Positions 25,720 to 33,804 of a DNA stretch of 64,000 nucleotides are shown one piece after another. The translations under genes were made by a program, and so were the position numbers. Source of the DNA: Litorimonas sp051251645 (GTDB taxonomy: Bacteria; Pseudomonadota; Alphaproteobacteria; Caulobacterales; Maricaulaceae); NCBI GenBank assembly GCA_051251645.1, contig JBPOEY010000001.1:682001-746000 (forward strand). Direction: 5' to 3'. Within the stretch, counting starts at the first letter, position 1. Every line of letters begins with the position of its first letter. The notes below the pieces were generated by a model that saw nothing but the letters and a program-made list of their open reading frames with translations, was not told where the DNA came from and made no database searches.

Positions 25720-27606
25720 ATGAATAAGCCCATCGACCAGTCACAGTTTGTCACCCCGACCGTCACCACAGGGCCGCTGCCCGCGTCTGAGAAGATCTAC
25801 ACCGCGCCCGCCGCTGATCCGAGCTTGCGCGTGCCGCACCGCCTGATCTCGCTGCACCCGACGGCGGAAGAGCCGCCCGTGCGGGTCTATGACACGTCGG
25901 GTCCCTATTCCGACGCGACCGTTGAAATCGACGTCGAGAAAGGCCTGCCGCGTCCGCGTACAGCGTGGGTTAAAGCCCGCGGCCATGTGCGCGAATATAA
26001 AGGCCGGGATATGAAGCCCGAGGATAATGGCGGCGCGACGGGCAAATATCTCGCCCGCGCCTTCCCCGTCGTCCACCGCCCTTTAGTCGGAGACGGCACA
26101 GGCCCGGTGACCCAATATGAATTCGCCAAAGCGGGCATCATCACGAGCGAAATGATCTACGTCGCCGAGCGCGAAAACTTGGGCCGCCAAGCCCAACTCG
26201 ACGGCGCGCAAGACCGTGTCGATGCGGGTGAGAGCTTTGGTGCCGAGATCCCCGCCTTCGTCACGCCCGAATTCGTCCGCAGCGAGATCGCCCGCGGTCG
26301 CGCCATCATCCCGTGCAACATCAACCATGCGGAGTTGGAGCCACAGATCATTGGCCGCAACTTCCTCGTCAAAATCAACGCCAATATCGGCAACTCCGCT
26401 GTGGCGTCCTCGGTCGAAGAAGAGATCGAAAAGATGGTCTGGGCGACGCGTTGGGGCGCGGATAATGTAATGGACCTCTCCACAGGCCGCAACATCCACA
26501 ACACGCGCGAATGGCTGATCCGCAATTCGCCCGTACCCATCGGCACGGTACCGATCTATCAAGCGCTGGAAAAAGTCGACGGCGTCGCCGAAGACCTCAC
26601 CTGGGACGTCTACCGAGACACGTTGATTGAACAGGCCGAGCAGGGCGTGGATTATTTCACCATCCACGCGGGCGTGCGCCTCGCCTATATTCACCTGACC
26701 GCGAACCGCGTCTGCGGCATCGTTTCCCGCGGCGGCTCGATCATGGCGAAATGGATGCTCGCCCACCATAAGGAGAGCTTCCTTTACACCCATTTCGAGG
26801 ACATTTGCGACATCATGCGCGCCTATGACGTGTCGTTCTCACTTGGCGATGGCCTGCGCCCCGGCGCGATTGCCGACGCCAATGACCGCGCGCAATTTGC
26901 CGAGCTGGAAACGCTGGGTGAACTGACGCAGGTCGCGTGGAAAAAAGGCTGCCAAGTCATGATCGAAGGGCCGGGCCACGTCCCGATGCATAAGATCAAG
27001 GTGAATATGGAAAAACAGCTCGCCGAATGCGGCGAAGCGCCGTTCTACACGCTCGGCCCGCTCACAACGGACATCGCACCCGGCTATGATCACATCACGT
27101 CGGGCATTGGTGCGGCGATGATCGGCTGGTTCGGCACCTCCATGCTCTGCTACGTCACCCCGAAAGAACATTTGGGCCTGCCGGACCGCGACGACGTCAA
27201 AGTCGGCGTCATCACCTATAAACTCGCCGCCCACGCCGCCGACCTCGCCAAAGGCCACCCCGCCGCGCAACTGCGCGACGATGCGCTGTCCCGCGCCCGG
27301 TTCGAATTCCGCTGGGAAGACCAGTTCAATCTCAGCCTCGACCCCGAAACCGCGCGCGATTACCACGATCAGACCCTGCCCAAAGACGCGCACAAAACCG
27401 CGCACTTCTGCTCCATGTGCGGCCCGAAATTCTGCTCCATGGAGATCACCCGCGAAGTCCGCGAATATGCGGACGGTTTGAGCGATAATGAGAAGAAGGC
27501 GCTGGGGTTGGCGGCAGAGGAGGGGATGAAGGAGATGAGTGAGAAATATGCCGAAATGGGCAGTGAGCTTTATCTCGATGCGGATGTGGTGAGGGGTGAG
27601 GGGTAG
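25720..27606 (+). CDS. thiC: Phosphomethylpyrimidine synthase ThiC
   Basis: Radical SAM enzyme that rearranges aminoimidazole ribotide into the thiamine pyrimidine HMP-P. The unusual C-terminal iron-sulfur motif CSMCGPKFC is present (Cys564, Cys567, Cys572). Other conserved blocks are NINHAELEP, NANIGNSAV, ISRGGS-like VSRGGSIMAKW and EGPGHVPMHKI. 628 aa is normal. Its coding sequence is distinctly richer in C at third positions than its neighbours. No other thi gene is adjacent, and no TPP riboswitch can be recognised in the 69-base gap upstream. Confidence 0.97.
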   Translation: MNKPIDQSQFVTPTVTTGPLPASEKIYTAPAADPSLRVPHRLISLHPTAEEPPVRVYDTSGPYSDATVEIDVEKGLPRPRTAWVKARGHVREYKGRDMKPEDNGGATGKYLARAFPVVHRPLVGDGTGPVTQYEFAKAGIITSEMIYVAERENLGRQAQLDGAQDRVDAGESFGAEIPAFVTPEFVRSEIARGRAIIPCNINHAELEPQIIGRNFLVKINANIGNSAVASSVEEEIEKMVWATRWGADNVMDLSTGRNIHNTREWLIRNSPVPIGTVPIYQALEKVDGVAEDLTWDVYRDTLIEQAEQGVDYFTIHAGVRLAYIHLTANRVCGIVSRGGSIMAKWMLAHHKESFLYTHFEDICDIMRAYDVSFSLGDGLRPGAIADANDRAQFAELETLGELTQVAWKKGCQVMIEGPGHVPMHKIKVNMEKQLAECGEAPFYTLGPLTTDIAPGYDHITSGIGAAMIGWFGTSMLCYVTPKEHLGLPDRDDVKVGVITYKLAAHAADLAKGHPAAQLRDDALSRARFEFRWEDQFNLSLDPETARDYHDQTLPKDAHKTAHFCSMCGPKFCSMEITREVREYADGLSDNEKKALGLAAEEGMKEMSEKYAEMGSELYLDADVVRGEG

Positions 27607-27650
27607 GTTTAGGTACCTGCGCTGTCGAGTGATGGCGGCAGGTAAATTAT

Positions 27651-28145
27651 ATGACGTCATCTTTTAGCCAGTATGAACGTGACTTGATCGCCAATGTTGA
27701 AACTCACGGTTGGCAGGCAACTCATGTTTTCGATCCCAAAGGCGGCCCGGCTTTCACCTACAGCGTGGGGTTTCCACAAACCTTGGGTTGCCCGGATTGT
27801 ATCATCGTTGGTCTGAAGCGAAGTCTTATGCATAACATGTTGTGGGAGCTGTTTCATCAAATCCGTAAGGGTAAGGCTTTGGTCGTAGGGGCTAGCTGGG
27901 ATGGTTTGCTGGGCGGTGATTTTCAATGCGTTAGCGTGCGCATTCGATCAGATTTGAAGCACTCAGATTTCAGACTGTCCTCATCCGAATGGTATCTACG
28001 AAAAGTTATGAAATCGGATACGCCGTTTGAAGCCTTCCAAATCGTTTGGCCTTCGGTTCAGGGCCATATGTTTCCATGGGATGATGATTGCCCGATAGAA
28101 GTTTTGGACGTGCAGCCCCTCCTTGGTGAACCTCCCTCAAACTGA
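27651..28145 (+). CDS. DUF4262 domain-containing protein
   Basis: 164 aa, cytoplasmic. The segment THVFDPKGGPAFTYSVGFPQTLG, then SWDGLLGGDF-type and WPSVQGHMFPWDDDCP stretches, match the DUF4262 pattern (an uncharacterised family often carried on accessory DNA). AGGTAA precedes the ATG. It marks the left edge of a repeat-rich accessory segment: a palindromic element begins three bases after its stop codon. Confidence 0.8.
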   Translation: MTSSFSQYERDLIANVETHGWQATHVFDPKGGPAFTYSVGFPQTLGCPDCIIVGLKRSLMHNMLWELFHQIRKGKALVVGASWDGLLGGDFQCVSVRIRSDLKHSDFRLSSSEWYLRKVMKSDTPFEAFQIVWPSVQGHMFPWDDDCPIEVLDVQPLLGEPPSN

Positions 28146-28148
28146 TGT

Positions 28149-28247
28149 CTCAGGCCGACTTGATCGGCCTGTCCATGGTGCGTTGTTTGCCCTGAATGCA
28201 AAGGTGGGGTGTTCGGGTCCATGGACCCGCTGATCAAGTCAGCGGGA
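28149..28247. repeat. Palindromic element, family A, intergenic copy (99 bp)
   Basis: Two conserved blocks, 28149-28178 and 28217-28247, flank a 38-base spacer. The first contains the hairpin AGGCCGACTTGATCGGCCT and then CCATGG. The second contains CCATGGACCCGC followed by a hairpin around GATCAAGTC. The blocks are inverted relative to each other, so the unit is a long imperfect palindrome with a small hairpin at each end. Each block differs by only two bases from the copy inside valS at 63609-63706. Confidence 0.85.
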
Positions 28248-28285
28248 GGCAGAGATTGAGGCGGGCGAGGGAACAGGAGCGACGG

Positions 28286-28463
28286 CTGGATCCCGACTTG
28301 CGTCGGGATGAGCGGAGTGTGTGGTTGGGATTGGGAGCCGATCTCTCTCTTTATAATTTTCACGAATTATTTTAAGGTCATCACATTCAAACTTCTCCCA
28401 ATGGTCACGCGATTAAACCCAACTCTCAAATGTCCGCTCATCCCGACGACCGTCGGGATCCAG
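28286..28463. mobile_element. MITE-like element, family B, left copy (178 bp)
   Basis: Bounded by 30-base terminal inverted repeats at 28286-28315 and 28434-28463 that differ only in a four-base centre. Each terminus folds on itself (GATCCCGAC N4 GTCGGGAT) and carries GAGCGG on its inner side. The interior contains TTTATAATTTT, ACATTCAAACTT and GATTAAACC, shared with the right copy at 28840-29011. No coding capacity. It ends 13 bases before the GIY-YIG start codon. Confidence 0.85.
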
Positions 28464-28476
28464 TCTGGGCTTAGCC

Positions 28477-28839
28477 ATGCTGACCTCTGGATTTTGCACT
28501 TATATCGTCACGAATAAGCGGAACGGGACGCTCTATACGGGTCATACGGATAATATTTTGCAACGGGCTGATCAGCATTTGAACAATAAGTTCACGGGGT
28601 TCAGCCAGCGCTATGGTTGTAAATATATTGTTTGGTTCGAAGAATACGCATCCCGTGACGAGGCCTTTAAACGCGAACGAAAGATCAAGGAATGGAAACG
28701 AGTCTGGAAGCTGGATTTGATTGAGACGGTTAATCCGCATTGGATTGATGTGGTCGCGTCGCCCATGTGGCCGCTGCCTGATCCAGCGGTGTTTCCGGAG
28801 CTTTATGCGCGGTGTCTGGATTTTGCCTTATCTCGGTAG
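28477..28839 (+). CDS. GIY-YIG nuclease family protein (COG2827 type)
   Basis: 120 aa single-domain protein. The fold signature is degenerate in spelling (TYIV...GTLYTGHT for GIY...YIG) but has the usual Arg in ILQRADQH, FSQRYGCKYIVWFEE and the conserved basic helix AFKRERKIKEWKRVWKLDLIE. Small proteins of this type are multicopy in many Alphaproteobacteria, with no settled role; related UvrC and homing-endonuclease domains cut DNA. It is placed exactly between two copies of a hairpin-ended element: its stop codon (28837-28839) abuts the right copy. Confidence 0.88.
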   Translation: MLTSGFCTYIVTNKRNGTLYTGHTDNILQRADQHLNNKFTGFSQRYGCKYIVWFEEYASRDEAFKRERKIKEWKRVWKLDLIETVNPHWIDVVASPMWPLPDPAVFPELYARCLDFALSR

Positions 28840-29011
28840 CTGGATCCCGACGTTTGTCGGGATGAGCGGAGGATGAGTTTGGAGGCGGGCCTCTACCTTT
28901 ATAATTTTGGGGAATTATTTCTGAGTATATGACATTCAAACTTTTCCCATGGTCATGTGATTAAACCTAAGTCCCAACCTCCCGCTCATCCCGACGGACG
29001 TCGGGATCCAG
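28840..29011. mobile_element. MITE-like element, family B, right copy (172 bp)
   Basis: Same structure and orientation as the left copy: 30-base terminal inverted repeats at 28840-28869 and 28982-29011, each a hairpin around GATCCCGAC/GTCGGGAT. The interior is clearly homologous (TTTATAATTTT, ACATTCAAACTT, GATTAAACC). Both copies are followed by GTCTGGGCT, so the repeat may extend past the right terminus. Together with the left copy it brackets the GIY-YIG gene. Confidence 0.85.
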
Positions 29012-29075
29012 TCTGGGCTGTGCTTGCGCGCTTGCAGTTGGTTAAGTGACGGCGCGCCATTGGGTTGAGACCCCT

Positions 29076-29100
29076 TTCCTCCCCCTGTCCGGGGGAGGAA
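29076..29100. repeat. REP-like hairpin
   Basis: TTCCTCCCCC and GGGGGAGGAA form a perfect ten-base stem around the loop TGTCC. No following T-run, so it looks like a REP-type palindrome, not a terminator. Confidence 0.6.
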
Positions 29101-29450
29101 CCGACGGCGGCAATCCCCGCCTATCTCGTCCAACATCCCCGCCTGCACTACCCGAACGGCGCGTCCCATTCGGCGCAACGCTATTTTCAATCCCCCGGAT
29201 TAAAAATTAGAACCGCTTTTGCGTCCCCCCTTTCAAAACCTCCCGTAACCTCTCCGTTCCGACCGTGGGCACGAGGGGGACATTGCCTTTGTCTCGGTGG
29301 GGTTCGGTGAGCGGGGCGGTGCGCGAGGTAATGTGGCGCGCATCGGTCCATTCGGCGAAACGACTGATGAAGTCTTGGAAGTGAGAAACGAGCGGATTAA
29401 CGGTGGGATTTACACCCCATCGCCGTGCGCCCTTCTTCAGACTGGCGGCA

Positions 29451-29490
29451 GGCGGTGCGGGATCGAAAGTCCCGTATTCGCCGCACCGCC
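29451..29490. repeat. Perfect ten-base inverted repeat
   Basis: GGCGGTGCGG at 29451-29460 is mirrored by CCGCACCGCC at 29481-29490 across 20 bases that themselves contain GGA/TCC pairing. Function unknown; possibly the remnant of a palindromic element. Confidence 0.5.
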
Positions 29491-29554
29491 CACGGCGTGA
29501 GCTCATAGCGGGCCGCCAGGTCACAGCGTTAACGACCGAATGTGTTCACCGGAT

Positions 29555-29621
29555 GCGCGGGCTTTGGCTTGTGTAAATCGGTTCTATTTTATCTTTGTCC
29601 GTCACAGGGCAAAGCCCGCGC
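29555..29621. repeat. Family C inverted-repeat element, copy 1 (67 bp)
   Basis: Twelve-base terminal inverted repeats GCGCGGGCTTTG and CAAAGCCCGCGC enclose a 43-base centre containing GTGTAAATCGGTTCTATTTT and CCGTCACAGGG. The reverse complement of 49840-49905 is the same element, with the 20-base centre identical. It could be a small mobile element or a repeated structured RNA. Confidence 0.8.
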
Positions 29622-29858
29622 TTCGTGCCGCTTTTATCAAGCGATTCACGCAAGTTGCCGTCCGGGGCGGGGCGGTTGGACGTGGGGGTGTGCGTGATTG
29701 GAGCGTGTTGCGTCGATAATGGACGCGGAATTGGAGATTATCCACACTTCCATGTCAATGACGACTTGACCTCATCAGGAATAAAATCCTACTCAGTCTT
29801 ATCATTCACCGCCGCACCGATTGGGCCGATTGGGGCGCGGCAGTCTCGAAAGCGCTCT

Positions 29859-30986
29859 ATGGCTCGCACGCATTTAATCCCATTCCGCCAACCTCCACGC
29901 GATCTGGCGCTGCGCGACAAAGGGCGCGGCGCGCGCAGTAATGTAAGTGGGCGCTATGAACCGCTGTCCCGAGAGCGATCGGATGAGGATTGGGACGCAT
30001 TGCCGCGGGAGGATCGGACACCGGTCAAGACGACGCTGACGACGGAAACGCCGCGCACCATCATCAACAAGGTGACCAGCCCCTATGTCGGCTTTGATCG
30101 GTCGATCAATCCGTACCGGGGCTGCGAACATGGCTGCGTCTATTGTTTCGCGCGTCCGACTCACGCTTATTACGGCCTCTCCGCCGGGCTTGATTTCGAA
30201 ACCCGGCTCTATGCCAAACCGTCGGGTCCCGCGCTGCTGACACGCGAATTGTCGAACCCGCGCTACACAGTCCGCCCGATCATGATCGGGACGAATACGG
30301 ATGCTTATCAGCCAGTCGAGCGTGAGCAGCGGATCATGCGCGGCCTGCTGCAAGTCTTGTCCGATTTTCGCCATCCGGTCTCGATCTTGACCAAATCCAA
30401 TCTGATCACGCGCGATCTCGATATTCTTGGCCCAATGGCGGCGCGCGGACTGGCCCGGGCGATGATTTCGATCACGACGCAGGACCGCGCGCTCGCCCGG
30501 GCGATGGAGCCGCGATGCCCAACACCGGAACGCCGGTTCGAGGCGTTGGGAAAGCTCGTGACGGCCGGGATCCCGACCGGGATCATGCTCGGCCCGATGA
30601 TCCCCGGACTGAATGATAGTGAGCTGGAGAGCATCATGGCGCGCGCGGCTGAGCTCGGCGCAAGTTATAGCGCTTATACGGTGCTGCGCTTGCCGCAGGA
30701 GGTCAGCCCAATCTTCCAAGAATGGCTCGACGCCTTCGCCCCCACCCGCGCGCGGCGCATCATGAACCATATTCGCACGATCAATGGCGGTCGGGATTAT
30801 GATCCGCATTGGTCGCGCGGCGAAGGGAGCGAAGTGAAAACGCCGTTTCGCAAACTCATCGCGCAACGTTACGCCTTGTCGCAAAAACGCACGGGCATTA
30901 TTCCGCGTGCGGATCGTGTACCGCTCGATTGTCTGCAATTTCGCGTACCGGAAAGCGTCAGCGGGCAGGGGGATTTGTTTGGGTGA
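29859..30986 (+). CDS. PA0069 family radical SAM protein
   Basis: 375 aa from ATG 29859, the start that matches family length. A longer in-frame extension reaching back to 29595 would run through repeat sequence and is rejected. The iron-sulfur motif is CEHGCVYC (Cys89, Cys93, Cys96), with CX3CX2C spacing. It is followed by the family-typical FARPTHAYYGLSAGLDFE and by IMIGTNTDAYQPVE. The C-terminal DPHWSRGEGSEVKTPF and LQFRVPE segments are also typical. Related to spore photoproduct lyase-like radical SAM enzymes; the reaction is not established. The ribosome site is weak. Confidence 0.88.
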   Translation: MARTHLIPFRQPPRDLALRDKGRGARSNVSGRYEPLSRERSDEDWDALPREDRTPVKTTLTTETPRTIINKVTSPYVGFDRSINPYRGCEHGCVYCFARPTHAYYGLSAGLDFETRLYAKPSGPALLTRELSNPRYTVRPIMIGTNTDAYQPVEREQRIMRGLLQVLSDFRHPVSILTKSNLITRDLDILGPMAARGLARAMISITTQDRALARAMEPRCPTPERRFEALGKLVTAGIPTGIMLGPMIPGLNDSELESIMARAAELGASYSAYTVLRLPQEVSPIFQEWLDAFAPTRARRIMNHIRTINGGRDYDPHWSRGEGSEVKTPFRKLIAQRYALSQKRTGIIPRADRVPLDCLQFRVPESVSGQGDLFG

Positions 30987-31277
30987 GCGGCGCAGGTTGC
31001 GACAGCGCGCGTGACGCGGGTTTCTCAACGGCGAAGCGTTAACCCTGATATGAAACTGTCATGAAAATAGGACGCAGTCGTCACTTGCTATCACAACGAT
31101 ATAGTCCCATATGCTTCTTATCGACCAAGGGCCAGAATATCGGCCTGCCGCTTGTTTGTGATTTTTGATTACACGCCGACGCAGAATGCTTTTCCTACCA
31201 GACGTCGAGACTTCGCCCATTTGGGCACTCCACCGGGCACATCGCTCAGTGGGAACCGATGATCTAAAGGATTACAC

Positions 31278-31496
31278 ATGTCGGATATGAAAACAGGTAC
31301 TGTTAAATTTTTCAATACAACTAAAGGCTTCGGCTTTATCGCTCCCGATGGTGGCGGCGATGACATCTTCATCCACATCACTGCTCTGCAGCGTGCGGGC
31401 CTCCAAGGCTTGAACGAAGGTGACAAAGTTGAATTCAACACTGCTGTCAACGAACGCTCCGGTAAAACGGCCGTTGACTCGGTTTCGATGGCTTAA
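31278..31496 (+). CDS. Cold-shock protein, CspA family
   Basis: 72 aa single cold-shock domain. RNA-binding motifs RNP1 (KGFGFI, residues 16-21) and RNP2 (DIFIHI, residues 29-34) are complete. Acts as an RNA chaperone or nucleic-acid-binding regulator. It is preceded by a gene-free stretch of about 290 bases, which would suit a long structured leader of the kind that controls cspA in E. coli. A strong terminator follows directly. Confidence 0.95.
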   Translation: MSDMKTGTVKFFNTTKGFGFIAPDGGGDDIFIHITALQRAGLQGLNEGDKVEFNTAVNERSGKTAVDSVSMA

Positions 31497-31517
31497 CGCC
31501 AACTCGAATTGAATGTG

Positions 31518-31546
31518 AAAGGCTCCCGCGAGGGAGCCTTTTTTTA
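31518..31546 (+). terminator. Rho-independent terminator of the cold-shock gene
   Basis: AAAGGCTCCC and GGGAGCCTTT pair around GCGA, followed by a run of T to 31545. Confidence 0.92.
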
Positions 31547-31556
31547 TGCCTGCAGA

Positions 31557-31862
31557 TTAGTCGCCGACGACGATCGCGCGAACCCGGTCCCGCGCCGGGA
31601 TGGCGCGGCGGCGATTGCGGATAATCAGCGCAAGAATGACGAGCGCAAACCCTAACGTCACCAAGTTCGCCAAAATGACGGGCCAACTCTGCACCGCGAG
31701 ACCGTAAGCGAGCCACAGCGCGACCCCGGCGGAGAACATGGCATACATGGGCAAGCTCAGCCCATCCGTGCGTCCGCTCCGAACAGAGGCAATGGCTTGC
31801 GGCAGGAAGGACAGGGTAGTCAGGCTGGCAGCGATATAGCCGAGAATGTCAATAATTGTCAT
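31557..31862 (-). CDS. SemiSWEET-type transporter
   Basis: 101 aa with three membrane helices (IDILGYIAASLTTLSFLPQAI, LPMYAMFSAGVALWLAYGLAV and ILANLVTLGFALVILALII), the single triple-helix bundle of bacterial SemiSWEETs. The family PQ motif is in SFLPQA, followed by RTDGLSLPMY. Such proteins dimerise and move small sugars across the inner membrane. The ATG at 31862 is chosen because it begins the first helix; longer forms would add unrelated sequence overlapping the neighbour. Substrate unknown. Confidence 0.88.
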   Translation of the reverse strand: MTIIDILGYIAASLTTLSFLPQAIASVRSGRTDGLSLPMYAMFSAGVALWLAYGLAVQSWPVILANLVTLGFALVILALIIRNRRRAIPARDRVRAIVVGD

Positions 31863-31969
31863 AGCTCTGATGTAACAGATGGAACTGATGCGAGAACGCA
31901 TAGCCGTGCAAAGGCCGCTTGCGAAAATGCCGAGGGCGATTGTGCAGGTCTGCACAAAAGTGAGGCCGG

Positions 31970-32833
31970 CTACGGGCCTGACGTGGCAATAAGCTCTAGC
32001 GCGGGTCTGATCCGAACAGCGTGAGACCACCCCACCGTCACCATGACGCGTTTACCGTCATCAGTCAGGGTCTGAATGACGTTCAGCAGGTGCTGGTCTC
32101 GGATGTCATTGCCATATTCGAACATGTCATTGAGAAAGCCCGGACTGTGGTGCACGCCGCGCATCGTGTGCCAGTTCTCGCCCTCTGGGAACTCCGCGGC
32201 CCAAGCCGCATCGAAATCATCCATGTTCGCAATCATATCTTTAATGCCGGGGCGCTTCCCCCGATCTGCGATGATGCTCGACATCTGCTCGCGCGCGGCC
32301 TCTGGTGTAACGCCTTCACTGCCGGAGTAGGGGCGGAGCAGAAGGTAGAGCGCAGTTTGTTGATCTGAAAAACGTTTGCGAAGTTGTTCCGGTTCGCACG
32401 CTCGGCACAATTCCCATGTGTAGAGCGCGAGACCCCGTCGCTTGGCTTTTGCAGCCATAGAACCGCTCTCGCCGAAGGACCGAATAGGATCCATGAAAGG
32501 GGGTAATAAAAATCCCATACGCCCTTCGATGAGGATAACGTCTGGATCAAAGGTCTCGAATTGGTAATCTAGCTCGGCGAATTGTGGATGTGTTGGATCA
32601 GAGCTGTGCGTTGCTCCAAAAATCAGGGCTTCACCTCTGCCATTGGAAATTTTTCGTACTAAAGGCGGCGTTACAGATCGAGCCTCGGTTTCATACGCGT
32701 CCCACGATAAAAGGGGGTAATCGATATAGGGCGTATTAAGATCATAGGTCGGCGGTGTTCGCCACGCCATGATCGCCACATATGCGACCGCTAAAGCGAG
32801 CATAGCAATGAGGGCGATAGCAAAACGCTTCAT
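31970..32833 (-). CDS. TraB/GumN-like membrane-anchored protein
   Basis: 287 aa with an N-terminal membrane helix (residues 4-24) and a periplasmic domain. Motifs GATHSSD, DVILIEGR and, near the C-terminus, VMVTVGWSHAVRI resemble the conserved G-T-x-H, Glu and G-x-x-H positions of the TraB/GumN (Tiki-like) superfamily of putative metalloproteases. Similarity is partial, so the assignment is tentative. AGGAGA precedes the ATG. No operon partner; SemiSWEET lies downstream on the same strand, 107 bases away. Confidence 0.6.
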   Translation of the reverse strand: MKRFAIALIAMLALAVAYVAIMAWRTPPTYDLNTPYIDYPLLSWDAYETEARSVTPPLVRKISNGRGEALIFGATHSSDPTHPQFAELDYQFETFDPDVILIEGRMGFLLPPFMDPIRSFGESGSMAAKAKRRGLALYTWELCRACEPEQLRKRFSDQQTALYLLLRPYSGSEGVTPEAAREQMSSIIADRGKRPGIKDMIANMDDFDAAWAAEFPEGENWHTMRGVHHSPGFLNDMFEYGNDIRDQHLLNVIQTLTDDGKRVMVTVGWSHAVRIRPALELIATSGP

Positions 32834-32983
32834 GGCGGTCTCCTGTGACGGAGCTTATCGTCGCATAAATATCAGTAAGACGCCAATGTGGCTCGGATAT
32901 GACTTAAAATGTCTAGGCTAAAAATGCAAAAGGCCCAGCCGAAGCTAGACCTTTTTAGCGGCACGGCCATTCCCACTGGGAAA

Positions 32984-33060
<77 letters not shown>

Positions 33061-33122
33061 TAAAGTGTGAGCGCGCGATAGGCGGAACATCGCGGGGCGT
33101 CAACGCGAAAACTGACAAGAAT

Positions 33123-33497
33123 TCAGTCTAAGCCGAACTTTTTTCGTGACAGCTTCGGTAGGGTCGCAGCCACAAGCGCATGAGAGGTGGTCAGACGCTC
33201 ATTTACATCGTCTGGTGAGAGACAATCGAGCTTCAATGTGACCCACCCGGCACGGGGCAAATGAGCATTGCGTTCCGCCACACCCGCTTGGATCAGCAAT
33301 TCCGCGACGTCCGGGCTGTCGGTTTTCAGGGTAAGCTTGGCTTGCCCCGGGCTGAGGATCGCAAACATTTTAAAGCGGTCGGTATTGCCGACCTTATACA
33401 CATGGCTGCCCATCCACTGCTCCGTCATAAACGAGGAGGTCAGGCCCATAGCAGCGGAATGCACCTGGGCATCGGACGTAGAAGAATTTTCGCTCAT
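33123..33497 (-). CDS. MmcQ/YjbR family protein
   Basis: 124 aa from ATG 33497. The CyaY-like MmcQ/YjbR fold is indicated by the start region around MGLTSSFMTEQWMGSHVYKVG, then KMFAIL and LTLKTD, and the end segment AGWVTLKLDCL...LTTSHALVAATLPK. Members have been described as DNA-binding-like, but no firm function exists. It sits between tRNA-Asp and tRNA-Val genes. Confidence 0.8.
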   Translation of the reverse strand: MSENSSTSDAQVHSAAMGLTSSFMTEQWMGSHVYKVGNTDRFKMFAILSPGQAKLTLKTDSPDVAELLIQAGVAERNAHLPRAGWVTLKLDCLSPDDVNERLTTSHALVAATLPKLSRKKFGLD

Positions 33498-33556
33498 CTT
33501 TCCTGCTTGGCAGAATTGCAAAGCCCTGTGAAGCTTGCCATAGGCTCATCTCTTAA

Positions 33557-33632
33557 GGGCGGTTAGCTCAGCTGGTAGAGCATCTCGTTTACACCGAGAG
33601 GGTCAGCGGTTCGAACCCGTTACCGCCCACCA
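33557..33632 (+). tRNA. tRNA-Val (TAC)
   Basis: Complete cloverleaf. The anticodon loop TTTACAC gives TAC for valine. The acceptor GGGCGGT pairs with ACCGCCC, discriminator is A and CCA is encoded. Confidence 0.95.
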
Positions 33633-33804
33633 TCATTTTAGACGACTGATGTCCTATGTGACGCGTTATGCGCTCAGCATAGGGCCATCCCCCATGCGAT
33701 AGACGGCGGTCTGCGGCGATTCCACTCTTTGGCATTATTGAGCGCTGGGCTACTGTCATCATGACGACGGCTCATAAAAAGCTGCGTCACTGGGGAGATA
33801 CAGA

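Larger units (their letters stand above)
29012..29858. other. Gene-poor stretch rich in palindromes
   Basis: No convincing gene. It holds a ten-base-stem hairpin at 29076-29100 (CCTCCCCC/GGGGGAGG), a perfect ten-base inverted repeat GGCGGTGCGG/CCGCACCGCC at 29451-29490, and the 67-bp element at 29555-29621. A minus-strand frame at 29207-29524 is open but of low complexity and unrecognised. The last part is the leader of the radical SAM gene. Confidence 0.6.

Noticed and set aside
28286..29011. CRISPR array
   Set aside because: Only two copies of a palindromic 170-180-bp element, no regular short repeats and spacers, and no cas genes.
29207..29524. Open minus-strand frame of about 100 codons in the repeat cluster
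   Set aside because: Arg/Pro-rich low-complexity translation across a palindrome, no recognised domain; more likely a consequence of G+C-rich repeats.
29595..29858. N-terminal extension of the radical SAM protein
   Set aside because: The extra 88 residues start inside the family C repeat and have no family counterpart; ATG 29859 fits family length.
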